Source: Agapanthus africanus (taxonomy: Eukaryota; Streptophyta; Magnoliopsida; Asparagales; Amaryllidaceae). Taken from it: 64,000 bases of DNA. The stretch spans positions 167,433,911-167,497,910 of the forward strand of contig JASDDO010000014.1 of assembly GCA_030015575.1 (NCBI GenBank). The letters are read 5' to 3'. Position 1 is the stretch's first letter, and each line of letters begins with the position of its first letter. This document shows positions 33,973 through 45,385 of this stretch, one piece after another. Under the pieces are notes generated by a model, which worked only from the letters and a program-made list of their open reading frames with translations, was not told the origin of the DNA and ran no database searches. The translations under genes were made by a program, and so were the position numbers.

Positions 33973-35501
33973 TGTTGGGGTAAAAATTTACACCCCGGTT
34001 GACCAAGTCAAAATCAAAGTCAACCCCAATCCAAGTGGGCCCAAGCCCAGATCCAGTGGGCCCATGCCCGGGTCGAGCCCGAACATGAAGCGGCCGGCCT
34101 CCCCTCATGCCAAGATAAAAATTTTGTAATAAATTATTTTGTTGCATTTCTTTTATTTTATTTTATGGATAAATGTAAGAAAAATAGGCATAAAACCAAA
34201 TTTTTGTAAAGCCCATTGCTTATGTGCAAAAAGAAATGGCACATGAGCCATGGGATAGGCAAAAATGCCATTTTGTGAAGCCCAAGGGGCTATGTGTAAA
34301 GTGTATAGCCTATAAAAGCAAAGATAATGAAAATATCTCACAACTTTTCTCTCTCTAAAATTTTTTCAGATCTGAGATCTTTTCTCCTTCTTCAAGGTTC
34401 CAAAAACCTTCTTCTTTCTCTTGAACTAAATCAAGAGTTTTACTCTTCTTTTTATAAAACAAATTAGCTTTTCACCACAAAACCCATAAAGGGGAACTCG
34501 GATCTTCCATTAGATCTCAAAAAGAAGAGATTTTTAAAAATCCCATATCTCTTGATCTTCAAGATCCAGCTAACAGAGGAGGAAGAAGAGCCTCTTTCAC
34601 TAACCCCCCCAAAAAACAACACATCAGGAGTCCAACTCCTCCCTGATTTCTCTTCCGAGAAATTTTTTAGGCTAAAAGCCTCTTTTCCTTGCCAGCGCTC
34701 AAGCGCAGAGCGCCCGCGTGCCGACACGTGGCGCGCTTGCGCTCAAGCGCAGGAGCTCAGGCGCAAGTCGCCCCGGTGCCGACACGTGGCGCGCTTGCGC
34801 TCAAGCGCCCAGCGCTCAAGCGCAAGTCGCCCCCGTGCCGACACGTGCGCACTTGCGCTCGAGCGTCAAGCGCTGAAGCGCAAAATGCTCACGTGTCGAC
34901 ACGTGGCGCGCTAGCGCGCAAGCGCCTAGCGCTCAAGCGTAGAGTGCCCATATGCCGATACGTGGCACTCTAGTGCCTGAGCACACAGCACCTAGGCGCA
35001 CAGCGTCCAAGGTGCTGCCCCCATGCATCCTTTGGATGTCTTTTCCCCCCTTTATATATATATATGTATATACATACATATGTATACTTATGTACATACA
35101 CACATACTCCACGACACTGTCCCTGTTAGAAAAAAATTCTAACGGGGTGCTGCCCCGCACCCCGCAAGGAGGCTGCTGGCCCCCTTGACCCCCAGCCCGC
35201 TATCCGGGTAGCGGGACCCCCGTAAAAACTCTGCGTGGCTCCCGATATATTTAAACCCCCTTCAAAATAAAACACACGTACACTGCACATTGAGTTCGCA
35301 TGACTAGTTTAACCCGTTAATCGGAGGTTCTTTCGCCCCAAAGGCGAGGGGTAATTAACGGCAGCTTAGTCCGCGGTTGCCGGAGATTCGGATCCCCATA
35401 ATCATTAAACCCCGGCCTACCCTAGGCAGGGGGAATCTGTAATGCGCCTGAAAAGCACGCGCTTATTTCCATCTCAATGGGGTGACGAAAAACACCCTAC
35501 A
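33973..35501 (+). repeat. Element 2 3' LTR
   Basis: 1529 bases, TGTTGGGGTAAAAATTT to ACACCCTACA. About 97 per cent identical to the 5' LTR over the first 190 bases by eye, apart from indels. It has five CACGTG-array units (cores at 34725, 34783, 34842, 34900, 34959) where the 5' LTR has seven. Confidence 0.95.
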
Positions 35502-35506
35502 GCCAG
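35502..35506. repeat. Target site duplication of element 2, right
   Basis: GCCAG, identical to 22000-22004. Confidence 0.9.
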
Positions 35507-38500
35507 TTGGATAATACACCTTTCTTTTCCGGAACGCGTTTGCCGGTTGTAGTTTTAGCAATGAGCAGGAGCTCGACGGACTACGTTAGGCACGCCCTTT
35601 CTTCTCTTTCTTTCCTGATGGCCCGTTATGCTTTGTTGGCGTATTTTTTACCCGATAAGGAATTTCGCTACCGATTCTTAACCGAACAGTTTCTTACCTC
35701 ACCTCGGGCTCGGTCTTCTGCTAAAAGGAAACAACCAAAGACTAGAACAGTTTTCTTTTTTATTTTCTCTCTTCCGGCGCCTCTCTTCACTCAAGACTTC
35801 AAACAGAGAGCACGGAAACAAACATCCTAAAGATAATGAGCCACATCGGCCCAAAACTGTGCCACATTAGAGATACAAAGAAGCAGAGTGACTTGGTAAA
35901 GAAGGACTTTGTAAGTACAGAAATAAACCGTGCACCACTTCCACCATTTGAGTAAAGCACGAGAGGAGCCATAGAACAATCGCTTCTTGACCAGAAGAAG
36001 AAGAGGCAGGCAATAGTTGTTATCGGTTTTCTCCCTCACTACTTTACTTAATTGCACCCCACTTAACTCAGTGAGGAGAACTCCACCCGGTATTTGATAT
36101 TGAATACTGGACCGTTCAAAGTGATTAAAGGGGGCTTGAAGAGCCTCAACTCACTCCACTCGCTTAACGACTACAAATGGCAAATGTAGGTCTTCTAGTC
36201 TTAATCTGACTTGCTTACTTGCCTATCCTATCTATTCGTTCAGAGATTGACTCTTCACTTCACTACCTCGACACACAAGGGGAGATTCTTTAGGGGAAGA
36301 GTGAGGGCAAAAGTAGGATATCATGTGGTATTTTTAGTTACGATGTTCGTGAAAAAAAGGGAGGGGTTTATTAGGCGTTCGCTTACTCACTTCACTCATG
36401 AAAGTGAAAGATGAAAGGGTCTACCCTAAACCGCCTAGCAGGAGGGAGTTAGAGTAGAGATTGATTAAGCACCCCCACCACTTTTTGAACTAAAAGCCAG
36501 GGCATTAGGGACTGATGACCATGTCGGTCTCCATCGAAAACCAACCTCAATCGGTATTTCCGTGGTTGACGGGATAGACCTTCAAAATAAAGGGACTGTG
36601 TACTCTTCAATGAACTAAGAGAGACCGTCGAAGAAGTTCGTTAATCTCTTTTACTCGCTTTGCTATCTTCGCGAGTGATCGGTCGGAACTTATAGAAGCA
36701 CCTTCGCGAGAGAAAACCTAAAAATGATAGAGCAGGTAGAATTAAAGGGAAAATCGCAGTAGGTTTCTATTGAACCCGATTTCGGTATTCGCAGCTCACC
36801 GAATAAGACCACTCGAGCTTTTACACAGAAGGAGTACCTCTCTGGACCCCATTACCGTCGCACCACGATACACCACCCCTCAACGCCCGTAAGCAACAAC
36901 ATAAGCAACTCCACTACCATTTCTTGGTTCTTGCGCGACACAGGGGCTGGCCCAGGGATCATGACTTCAACTTCACGCCACTAAGAAAACTCTTTACCCT
37001 ACCTAAGCGACCTCCCAAGCCCATAACCCTGCCCTTACCCACTCCACTTCTACGGGAAGCAATATCCACTGGGATTCACTAGAAATGGAGTTCATGCCTC
37101 AGGGGCGATCCCGCAAATTACGACTATGGGATCGAAACTAGGCCCAGAGGGGTTTATCCACCCGCCTCCACCAGAGCCAGTTCCCCTTACCGGGCCACAA
37201 TACCTTTAGGATTTAGCGCATTAGGAGTTTGCACGGATTTGGCACTGGATTGCCCCCAGATCCTCATGATGAGGTGGCTGATTCACAACCCAATTCCCAT
37301 ATTGATCTTACATAAACCCCCCACTCCCACTGCCTGTAGACGCCTTCCCATCGCTGATCGTTTATTGGTTTCAGATGCAGCGGGTTAGGGCTCTGGATCC
37401 CTTTTATAAATTGAATCTTAAGCACGGCCAGGGAGGTCAGAATTAGGGTCTTTATCTTAACGTCCTGGAACTGCTCCTGTTGCATCTTGAACTGCTCGTG
37501 CTACTACTGCCTCCGCTTCTCTTGTCTCCGGTTTTGGATCACCTACTAACTACTGCGACTGGCTTTGAATATCGATCAAGGACTGGAACTGTGTCTGGAT
37601 CTGCTGCTAGTGCTACCTCTGCTTCTCTCATGACTGGACTCCCCCGCTAATAGAGTCAGAGATTCTATAGCGTCTATATAGAATCTATGGCTCTGCAGGA
37701 TCCGCTGTTGGATATGGGTCCGGATCACCACCTGGAACCGTGACTTTTGCTAGTGGATTCGTAATTTCGTTGCTGGAACTGTGCAAGGGGAGGCGGCTGG
37801 AGGAAGGTACACTAGGTGAGCTGCTGGGCATGGATCCGGTTGGTATGAATCTGCAATTGGTTATGGAACAGGAAGAGATGCTGCAGGCACCTTGTTATTA
37901 AATAGTCTGCCTATCCGAACAGTCCCACCTATCCCGGGCAAGTCAACCTTCCCTCTCGGGCTCAATGATAGAAGTGTCCAAGATGAAATCTTTTCTTGTC
38001 TGTTCTATTTCATTTTTTGAAAAAAAAGTGTAACACAGATTGGTTTTCTCTCTCTCTGTTTTATGCTTGCAACTTTAGTTGTTTGCGAGTGAATTTCTTT
38101 GTTCAAAAAACCGATCCTCTGATAGGTCGGTTACCGATCTTACGATAGTTAGGTTACCGATTCTACACTTTAAGCATCAGTCACTTTAGGCTGTCAGTGC
38201 AACTTTCTTCTTGATTCCTGCCTTGTTTCCCCCTTTCCGTTGGGTGACTTTCAGCTTCTCGTTTCAGGTAGGCTAAAATTCTCATGCATAGAGATTAGAC
38301 CGGCTTGGTAAGCCAACAAGAGCTACTCAGATGAGTTATGTTTCCTCCCTCTGCTTCCGCTACGTTAACCACTCTAATGCATATCCGTGAAGCGATGCAT
38401 AAGATGAAAGAAGGGTTATGGCCTTGCTTTTTGTCTGAAGACATTGTGGGGACCCGGACGGTCTCGATGGTGTGTTGCGTAGCGGGATCGCAACCATGCT

Positions 38501-39812
38501 TGGTTAAATGGCTTTGCATTGCACTGTGATTTGGCTTAAGAGCCTTGTTTGTGGAGGGTCGATGCATTGCTTGTGTGGATGTCCCGAAGTGTTCCGAAGA
38601 ATTGTCGGTGACGTGCGCTACATGTTACGCTGCGCAATGATGCTGGGAACCGTAAGTTGGTGTCATGCGAAGTGATTCACTCTATAGAAGCACGAGTGGA
38701 CCGCTTCCTCAAGTTAGGTGTAGAACGAAAGAGGCGGGTCTAGAGAGGGTATTGTAACGGGCTTAGCCACCCTTCGGCAACCGGCAAGAAAGTCATTCGC
38801 TTAAACAGGATATCGGGGGGGGCAGCTGTGCTTTCTTGTTCGCTTATGTGCGCTATTGCATTGCGAGCTTCGGTGCTGGTTATTTGAGTCCTATCTAGCA
38901 CAGTGCTAAAGCACAAGGCTTCTTTCTAGTTCTTCAGATTTGGAAGAATCTCATTCCTTCCCCACCGCCTATGGTCCTTCACAACCAACAAGCAACGGAG
39001 TGAGCGCCAACACACGAAAGCCGTATAGCGTTAGACCAAGCAAGGGATGAGCGCGCTAGCGCGAAATATAGCGGTAGGCGCCTTGCATAATCCGTTTTCT
39101 TGCTACGAAAATAACTTCATTTTTGAGTGGTTTTTAGCTATTTGAAATGGAGATACATAAGAAGATACTTCAAGTTATGCTTAACACATACATCAGACAT
39201 GTAGTTTTGACTTGTCTAACGGGTAAGGATAGATATGTATCTAAGGGACCTTGCCTGTGTGTACCTTGATCCGCTTACCCTTAGAGCAACAAAAGAAGGA
39301 GTTGCCCTATAAACCGTCCAAGAACTGTGCTATGGCTGTGGAAACTGACCTGCTTAACTATAGGTTGGGGTCGTTTGCTTTTCGCACTTACCTTCCTCGG
39401 CGCCCTTTATCTTTGCTTCACTTCCACTCACTTAAATAGGTCTAATGGACTAGGCAAGGTTCTGTTCGTTCCTTAGCACGAGATGAAGCAGATGAACCAA
39501 ACGCTGTTTCCGACACAGAAGAGAAAAAGTTCGGGCTGGCTGGACAAGCAGAACAAGGACTGTTAGCTCGCATTGGAGCTGAGAGGAGAACATCAAGGAC
39601 GAAGTCTTTCCAAATTCACCATCACGGATGAGTATGGAGCATAATCAGAAACATAAGAAGAGATGGAGTTTCTTTCCAAAATCAACGAAGAGTAGAAAGG
39701 CGCTGTAGTCAGACCGAGGACTAAGAGTTCAAAGAGAACAAATACTAATGGCATATTCAGATCTGATAAGCCGCATTAATCATCTGAAGCGTCAACATGG
39801 AATTTGCCGGCA

Positions 39813-39817
39813 CCTCC
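39813..39817. repeat. Target site duplication of element 3, left
   Basis: CCTCC before the TGTTCCCC LTR start; the partner is at 58952-58956. Confidence 0.9.
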
Positions 39818-42315
39818 TGTTCCCCTCCGAAAGACGGCGGAGACGCGGTAAACGTCTTGCCTGAGATTCGGGGCAAATGCTATTTGGTTTTATCCGTCCA
39901 CCTCTCCGAAAATGCCAAGTTGATTTATGGAACCGTGTATCGGAGGTTTAGACGGATGTGGCCGATGTAGCAGACTTCGTCAGATTCCCCCTCGCTTGAG
40001 GGGTTTTTGATTGTAGGAACGCTCTTCCCTGCAGGCGTAAGCCCCTGCAGTTAATTACGCTACCGCATCGCGGTAGCCACTTTCTCCTTCTCCAGATGTT
40101 CACTTCGTGTCATGTGTGTTTGTTTTGTTTGTGGTTGCCCGTGGATCGTATACGGAGACTAAGTGATGCCGTCGTCCGTAGGACGTGGATTAGTCCAAAT
40201 CCGTGTTTACTTAGATTTGGGTTTGGTGTTTTAGTTTAAGGATACATTAGCCATATTGAGGCTAAGATCAACTTAAACTTTTGTTAAGGATACGTTAGCC
40301 TAATCTCCAGACTAAGATCAACTTAACGGGATCGTTTGGATCCGACAAGAGAGCAATTGACTCTATTGTTTAGTTTAATGACATTGCGGTCGAGTTCCAG
40401 TTTAGGGACATGGTGGTCCATCATTCCCATTTGGGGACGAGCATTAGTTTAAGGACACTTCGGTCCAACATTCCCATTTAGGGATGAATATTAGTTTAAG
40501 GACGTTTCGGTCCACGAGTTTAGGGACCCCGCAGTCCGTATCGATGTGTGGTTGTTGGGACCCGTCACCTCTCTGACGTCGTTGAACGATTACAACGATA
40601 GGAGTCAGAGGAGTTCAGAGATGTACCCCTGAACCAGATGTAAATTGATTTAAGAGAGCAGTCTTGCTCAGTCAATTTAATTTGAGGACTTACGGCCATG
40701 ATTGGGCTAAGTCCAGTTGAAGATGTTGCGGTTGTTGGGAACCGTCACCTCTCCGACGTCGTTGAAGGATTACAACGATAGGAGTCAGAGGAGTTCAGAG
40801 ATGTATCCTTGAACCGGATGTAAATTGATTTAAGAGAGCAGTCTTGCTCAGTCAATTTAATTTGAGGACTTACGGCCATGATTGGGCTAAGTCCAGTTGA
40901 AAAATGTTCAACGTTTTTATTTATCCCTGGCCTATTAGGCCCATGCTAGGGCTTTGCCCCTGTTGAATAATGCACTGCATTTTATTCTGGCCTGCTAGGC
41001 CTTTTTAATTTAGGCTCTGTCCCTTTATTTATGATGCAGAGCATCTGTTTGGGCTCTGCCTTTCTTTAAAATAATGTATTGCATTTTATTAGGCCTGTTA
41101 GGCATTTTTTAATTGGGCTTGTCCCTTCTGTAAATAATGCAGTGCATTAATTATCTGACAGTGGCTTGTCAGACGCTTTGCGCCAATTATTAAGCGTAAG
41201 CGCTTGTGGTGGTGACACGTGTCACGCAAGTGCAGTGCGCTGTTGTGCTGCTGACACGTGGCGTTCTCTGGTAAGTTGCGCCAACTTTAAAGAGCAGTGC
41301 TCTATTTTAAAAGCGCACAGCGCAAGTGGTCTTGGAGTTGACACGTGGCGCTCTCTGGTGGCTTGCACCAAGCCAAGAGCGCAACAGTGTAGATTTGCAA
41401 GTGCAAGGCACTGTTTTAATGATTTAATCCAATTTTGGATTTAAGAGAGGAATCTTTAAGATTCTAGAACCAATGGTTCATAAAAAAGTGCAAGGCACTA
41501 TTATTATTTATTTATATTTTTTCATTGAAGATCATTGATCTTGTTCTTAGATCAATGATCTATTCAGAAGAAGTCCTTCTTTTATAAAGGTTTTTACCTT
41601 TTTTTTCTCTTGAGTTCTTCTCCAAATTCTTCAAAATTCTCTCTGTTTTGTTGTTTTTTGAAGTTCTTGATGTTCTCGATCTTGATGTCTTTTTTGAATT
41701 GGGGTCTAGGGGCCTTTATATAGTGCCCATTAATTTGTTAAATTTGTTAAAGAGATTCTTCTCCGAGTGATTTGGGAAATTTCCCCACCGTTGGATCTTT
41801 GATCCAAGGGCTTCTGTTTTACAGAAGACAATTTTCTTGTTTTAACAAGAACAGAAAGTTCTTACTAGAATTTTAATTCTGTTTGGCGCAAACGCCCCAG
41901 CGCTTGACACGTGTCACGCAGCGCACAGCGCAGCGCAACTGCGCTTGCGCAACTACGTTGACACGTGTCGCGCAGCGCACAGCGCAGCTCAACTGCGCTT
42001 GCGTAACTGCGCTGACACGTGTCGCGCAGCGCAGCGCTTGCGCAACTGAAGCGTTGCTTCCTTTAATTTTTTGTTTTAAATAGAGCCTTGCTCTGATTAG
42101 GCGTGCTGTCTTGGGCGCTGCGCTCCCTGCGCTGGCGTGCCTGATTTTGACACGTGGCGCCCTGCGCGCAGCGCAGAGGATCTGAAGCGTTGCTTCAATT
42201 TATTAAAGTTTAAATTTTCAAAATAGAGCTTTGCTCTAATTGGGGGGAATCGGAAGCGTTGCTTTATCTCCCGCCTTGGAATTTGAACAGAGCTTTGCTC
42301 TGATTAGGGTAAACA
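39818..42315 (-). repeat. Element 3 3' LTR
   Basis: 2498 bases. It contains GGAC-N6-GTCC repeats (40380-40540), a 180-bp tandem duplication, a stretch packed with perfect mini-hairpins (41426-42094) and GACACGTGTC-type sites near 41906, 41957, 42012 and 42147. A TATA box in minus orientation lies at about 41716-41724. Confidence 0.95.
40550..40903. repeat. 180-bp tandem duplication inside the 3' LTR
   Basis: 40550-40729 and 40730-40903 are near-identical units starting GGTTGTTGGGA. The 5' LTR has a single copy (from about 57316), so the duplication is specific to this LTR or was lost from the other. Confidence 0.85.
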
Positions 42316-42330
42316 AATGCCCCCCACCGT
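42316..42330 (-). promoter_or_regulatory. Element 3 polypurine tract
   Basis: The minus strand reads ACGGTGGGGGGCATT directly before the 3' LTR start. Confidence 0.8.
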
Positions 42331-42420
42331 TGCGCTTACGTGGCTCCAAACGCGAGCGCAACGGTGGCAGAATTCCAACCGTTGCGGCAACTTTTTGAAG
42401 TTGAAAGGGAATTTGATACC

Positions 42421-42428
42421 TATAAATA
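42421..42428 (+). promoter_or_regulatory. TATA box for the antisense transcript
   Basis: TATAAATA on the plus strand, overlapping the left arm of a perfect AGGACC/GGTCCT hairpin (42428-42442). It lies about 370 bases upstream of the antisense ORF, in the right orientation. Use as a promoter is inferred. Confidence 0.45.
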
Positions 42429-42794
42429 GGACCTTTGGTCCTCAACAGATGATTATCATCTTCAACATTTTTTACTTTCAGAATCTCAGAGCCCTGCTCT
42501 TTATTTTTAAGAACTTTAAGAGTTAAACTCTTAAACTTTTTAGGTAAAAACTATAATTTAAATTAAATTAAATTAAATTAATTTTCATTGACAGAGCCTT
42601 GCTCTCAATAGATCCCTGATCTAAAGAAAACCCATCTAGGGTTTCACTTAGCAGAGTTTTGCTCTAAAGTGGTCCAAAGAGAACTAAGGAGAATCCTATT
42701 AGGGTTCCATTAATAGAGCTCTGCTCTCGAGGAGTTTAACTCCATATGCTTTTTCCTCATTGCTAATCTTCCAATGTTGTTTCCTTCAGGCATT

Positions 42795-43301
42795 ATGGCG
42801 GTGCGTCTATACAGTCTGCACGAATTCATCACCTACGAGGATATCCGTGTACAGGGCCATCAACAAAACTAAGAGTTTACAGACGCCCAATGTGCGGAGG
42901 TCATGGGTCGCCTTAACGCAAACGTTGGTTGGCTGCTTCCTCGTCGTTCAGCTCTCTTGAAAGTCGTGCTGGGAGAAATATGGAGAGCACTTCCGGGGTT
43001 TCATGAGGCCCTACCGCTCAATGCGCTGGATGATGCCGAAGACAAGGTGCATTCAGTGTACCTGTCGGGGCTGATCTCGAAGAAACGGCGGGATAGCCTC
43101 ATCGACATTCTGCATCAAATTTTCCAGCAAACGACGATAATCGCTGCTTATCGAAGGCCGGGGGGCCTCGCCGAAGATCTTGACACACAGGAGCGCGAGA
43201 GGCTGCACACGAGAATAATCAGAAAGGCCAGAAGAACTCTAGATGGCCTTACTTTTGAATTCCTCAATCCGTGCCCCGGGTCTGAGGTTATACCATTGTA
43301 A
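42795..43301 (+). pseudogene. Antisense ORF of a Tat element
   Basis: The frame opens at ATG 42795 (MAVRLYSLHEFITYEDI), hits one in-frame TAA at 42870-42872 and then stays open to 43301, 168 codons in all. The C-terminal part is basic and helical (ERERLHTRIIRKARRTL). A good plant 3' splice site (TTGTTTCCTTCAG) ends at 42789, just before the ATG, so a spliced leader is likely. Position, orientation and size match the antisense ORF described in some Tat elements; I recognise no domain and know no function. The single stop suggests recent loss. Confidence 0.6.
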
Positions 43302-43572
43302 TAATTTGAATAATGTTTTTCGTTTATTGCTTTCTTGATTGTAAGAATTTTTGGCAATATGAATGGAAATTTTTTATTCCAGCTTGTCTTATTTCTCGTT
43401 ATGAGTCTTTTGCCTATGCATGAATGAGTGTGTCTCGAACGCTTGATCAAATGTAAATCGGATGTTCTTTCTGTCACTTTCTTCTTTCTCTTATTGTCGG
43501 CATGCTGTCTTAATAAACAGGGTCGACAGATAGTAGAGTAAGCATCTTAGTTTCTCCAAGAAATAGCGATGG

Positions 43573-43785
43573 CTTAGGCCGCAGGTTCAGATCTGCTGCC
43601 TAAGACTTTTCAACTCTACGAGCCGTGAGGGTCTCCTAGAGATTTTTCTCCCTACGGATCGAGAGGATCTCGTAGGTGGATTTTCTCCTTAGGAATCGTG
43701 AGGATTCCTAAGTGCGTTTTCTCTTATAAGTCGTAAGGATCCTATAAGAGAATTTTCCCTCTTACGAGTCGAGATGACCCGTAAG
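43573..43785 (-). ncRNA. Six-hairpin module A, element 3
   Basis: In RNA sense, from high to low coordinate: (1) 43761-43785, loop ATCTC, one G-U; (2) 43721-43750, loop CTTAC, bulged A; (3) 43688-43712, perfect 10-bp stem, loop CTCAC; (4) about 43650-43675, loop CTCTC, bulged A; (5) 43614-43641, ACC-CTCAC-GG with bulged A; (6) 43573-43604, CTTAGGC/GCCTAAG outer stem. It matches the element 2 modules in order and loops; the stems of all but hairpin 3 differ in sequence. Confidence 0.7.
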
Positions 43786-43954
43786 CGGTTGTTTCCCTCC
43801 TTGTCGAGATTCGACTTTGGAGAGTGAGACCCGTGAATAGTATGCAAGAGACCGTTTTAGCCCGACTTGCAGGGTCCCAGTGCTCAGGAAACAAGTTCTT
43901 TAATCCCTGCTGCCTAAGGCTTTATCTTGCAAGTTGAGACGAATCGGGAAGTTC

Positions 43955-45385
43955 TCGTGGAGACACTGGTTTCTCTTCGGGCCGACGCGAATCAGGAGGC
44001 TCTCATCAAGGACGCTAGTTTCCCTGAGTTGAGGAGTTTGCCAAGGACACTGGTTTCCTTAGGGTTGAAACGAGTCGAGGTGTTCCTGCAAAGACGCTAG
44101 TTTCTCTGCGGGTCGACGCGAATCGAGGTGTTCTCATCAAGGACACTGGTTTCCTTGAGTCGAAGTATTTTGCCGAAGAAACTGGTTTCTTCGGGGTTGA
44201 AAAGAATCGGAGTATTCCTGCGGAGACACTGGTTTCTTTGCGGGCCGACGCGAATCAGGATTTTCTCGTCAAGGACACTGGTTTCCCTGAGTCGAAGGAT
44301 TTTGCCGAAGACACTGGTTTCTTCAAGGTTGAAACGAATCGGAGTATTCCTGCGGAGACACTGGTTTCTCTGCGGGCCGACGCGAATCAGGAGGTTCTTA
44401 TCAAGGACACTAGTTTCCCTGAATTGAGGTAGTTGCCAGGGACACTGGTTTCGCTGGGGTTGAAACGAATCGATGTATTCCTGCAAAGACGCTAGTTTCT
44501 CTGCGGGTCGACGTGAATCAGGATGTTCTCGTCAAGGACACTGGTTTCCCTGAGTCGAAGTATTTTGCCGAAGACACTGGTTTCTTCGGGGTTGAAACGA
44601 ATCGGAGTATTCCTGCGGAGACACTGGTTTCTCTGCGGGCCGACGCGAATCAGGATTTTCTCATCAAGGACACTGGTTTCCTTGAGTCGAAGGATTTTGC
44701 CGAAGACACTGGTTTCTTCGGGGTTGAAACGAATCGGAGTATTCCTGCGGAGACACTGGTTTCTCTGCAGGTCGACGCGAATCAGGATGTTCTCGTCAAG
44801 GACACTGGTTTCCCTGAGTCGAAGGATTTTGCCGAAGACACTGGTTTCATCAGGGTTGAAACGAATCGGAGTATTCCTGTGGAGACACTGGTTTCTCTGC
44901 GGGCCGACGCGAATCAGAATTTTCTCGTCAAGGACACCGGTTTCCCTGAGTCGAAGGATTTTGCCGAAGACACTGGTTTCTTCGGGGTTGAAACGAATCG
45001 GAGTATTCCTGCGGAGACACTGGTTTCTCTGCGGGCCGACACGAATCAGGAGGCTCTCATCAAGGACGCTAGTTTCCCTGAATTGAGGTAGTTGCCAGGG
45101 ACACTGGTTTCCCTGGGGTTGAAACGAATCGATGTATTCCTGCAAAGACGCTAGTTTCTCTGCGGGTCGACGCGAATCAGGATGTTCTCGTCAAGGACAC
45201 TGGTTTCCCTGAGTCGAAGGATTTTGCCGAAGACACTGGTTTCTTCGGGGTTGAATTGAAACGGTGTATTCGTGCAAAGACGCTAGTTTCTCTGCGGGCC
45301 GACGCGAATCAGGAGGCTTTCATCAAGGACGCTAGTTTCCCTGAATTGAGAGATTTGCCAGGGACACTGGTTTCCCTGGGGTTTG
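43955..45385 (-). repeat. 132-bp tandem repeat made of three hairpins
   Basis: Repeat starts (GAATCGGAGT) at 44599, 44731, 44863 and 44995 give an exact 132-bp period. Each unit has three parts of 49, 36 and 47 bases, each beginning GACACTGGTTTC. Each part is the loop and arms of a hairpin, for example CCGAAGA 44568-44574 with TCTTCGG 44583-44589, and CCAGGGA 45095-45101 with TCCCTGG 45110-45116. The RNA-sense loop is AACCAGTG. The period is a multiple of three, so both strands are open in several frames; I do not call these genes. Confidence 0.85.

Larger units (their letters stand above)
22005..35501 (+). mobile_element. Element 2: Tat-lineage Ty3/gypsy retrotransposon
   Basis: A 13.5-kb element with two LTRs, matching target duplications, primer site and polypurine tract. 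The coding order is gag, protease, reverse transcriptase, RNase H, a second (archaeal-type) RNase H, integrase. The extra RNase H and the absence of a chromodomain place it in the Tat lineage (Ogre, Retand, RIRE2 and relatives). At least six in-frame stops and three frameshifts make it non-functional. A 2.2-kb 3' region carries hairpin arrays and a 30-bp minisatellite. Its Gag, integrase and 3' hairpins are clearly related to element 3. Confidence 0.95.
35502..39817. other. Mitochondrial-type DNA, segment 3
   Basis: 4.3 kb that continues segment 2 after element 2. Open stretches (for example 35507-35830, 36211-36414) have no recognisable product. No rRNA, tRNA or respiratory gene was identified. 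It ends with the left target duplication of element 3. Confidence 0.55.

Noticed and set aside
38295..38567. Overlapping frames on both strands
   Set aside because: Short, mutually overlapping, no recognisable product.
44492..45145. Repeat proteins on both strands (ETSVLDE- and KDTGFPES-type)
   Set aside because: Produced by the 132-bp hairpin satellite; several frames on both strands are open at once.
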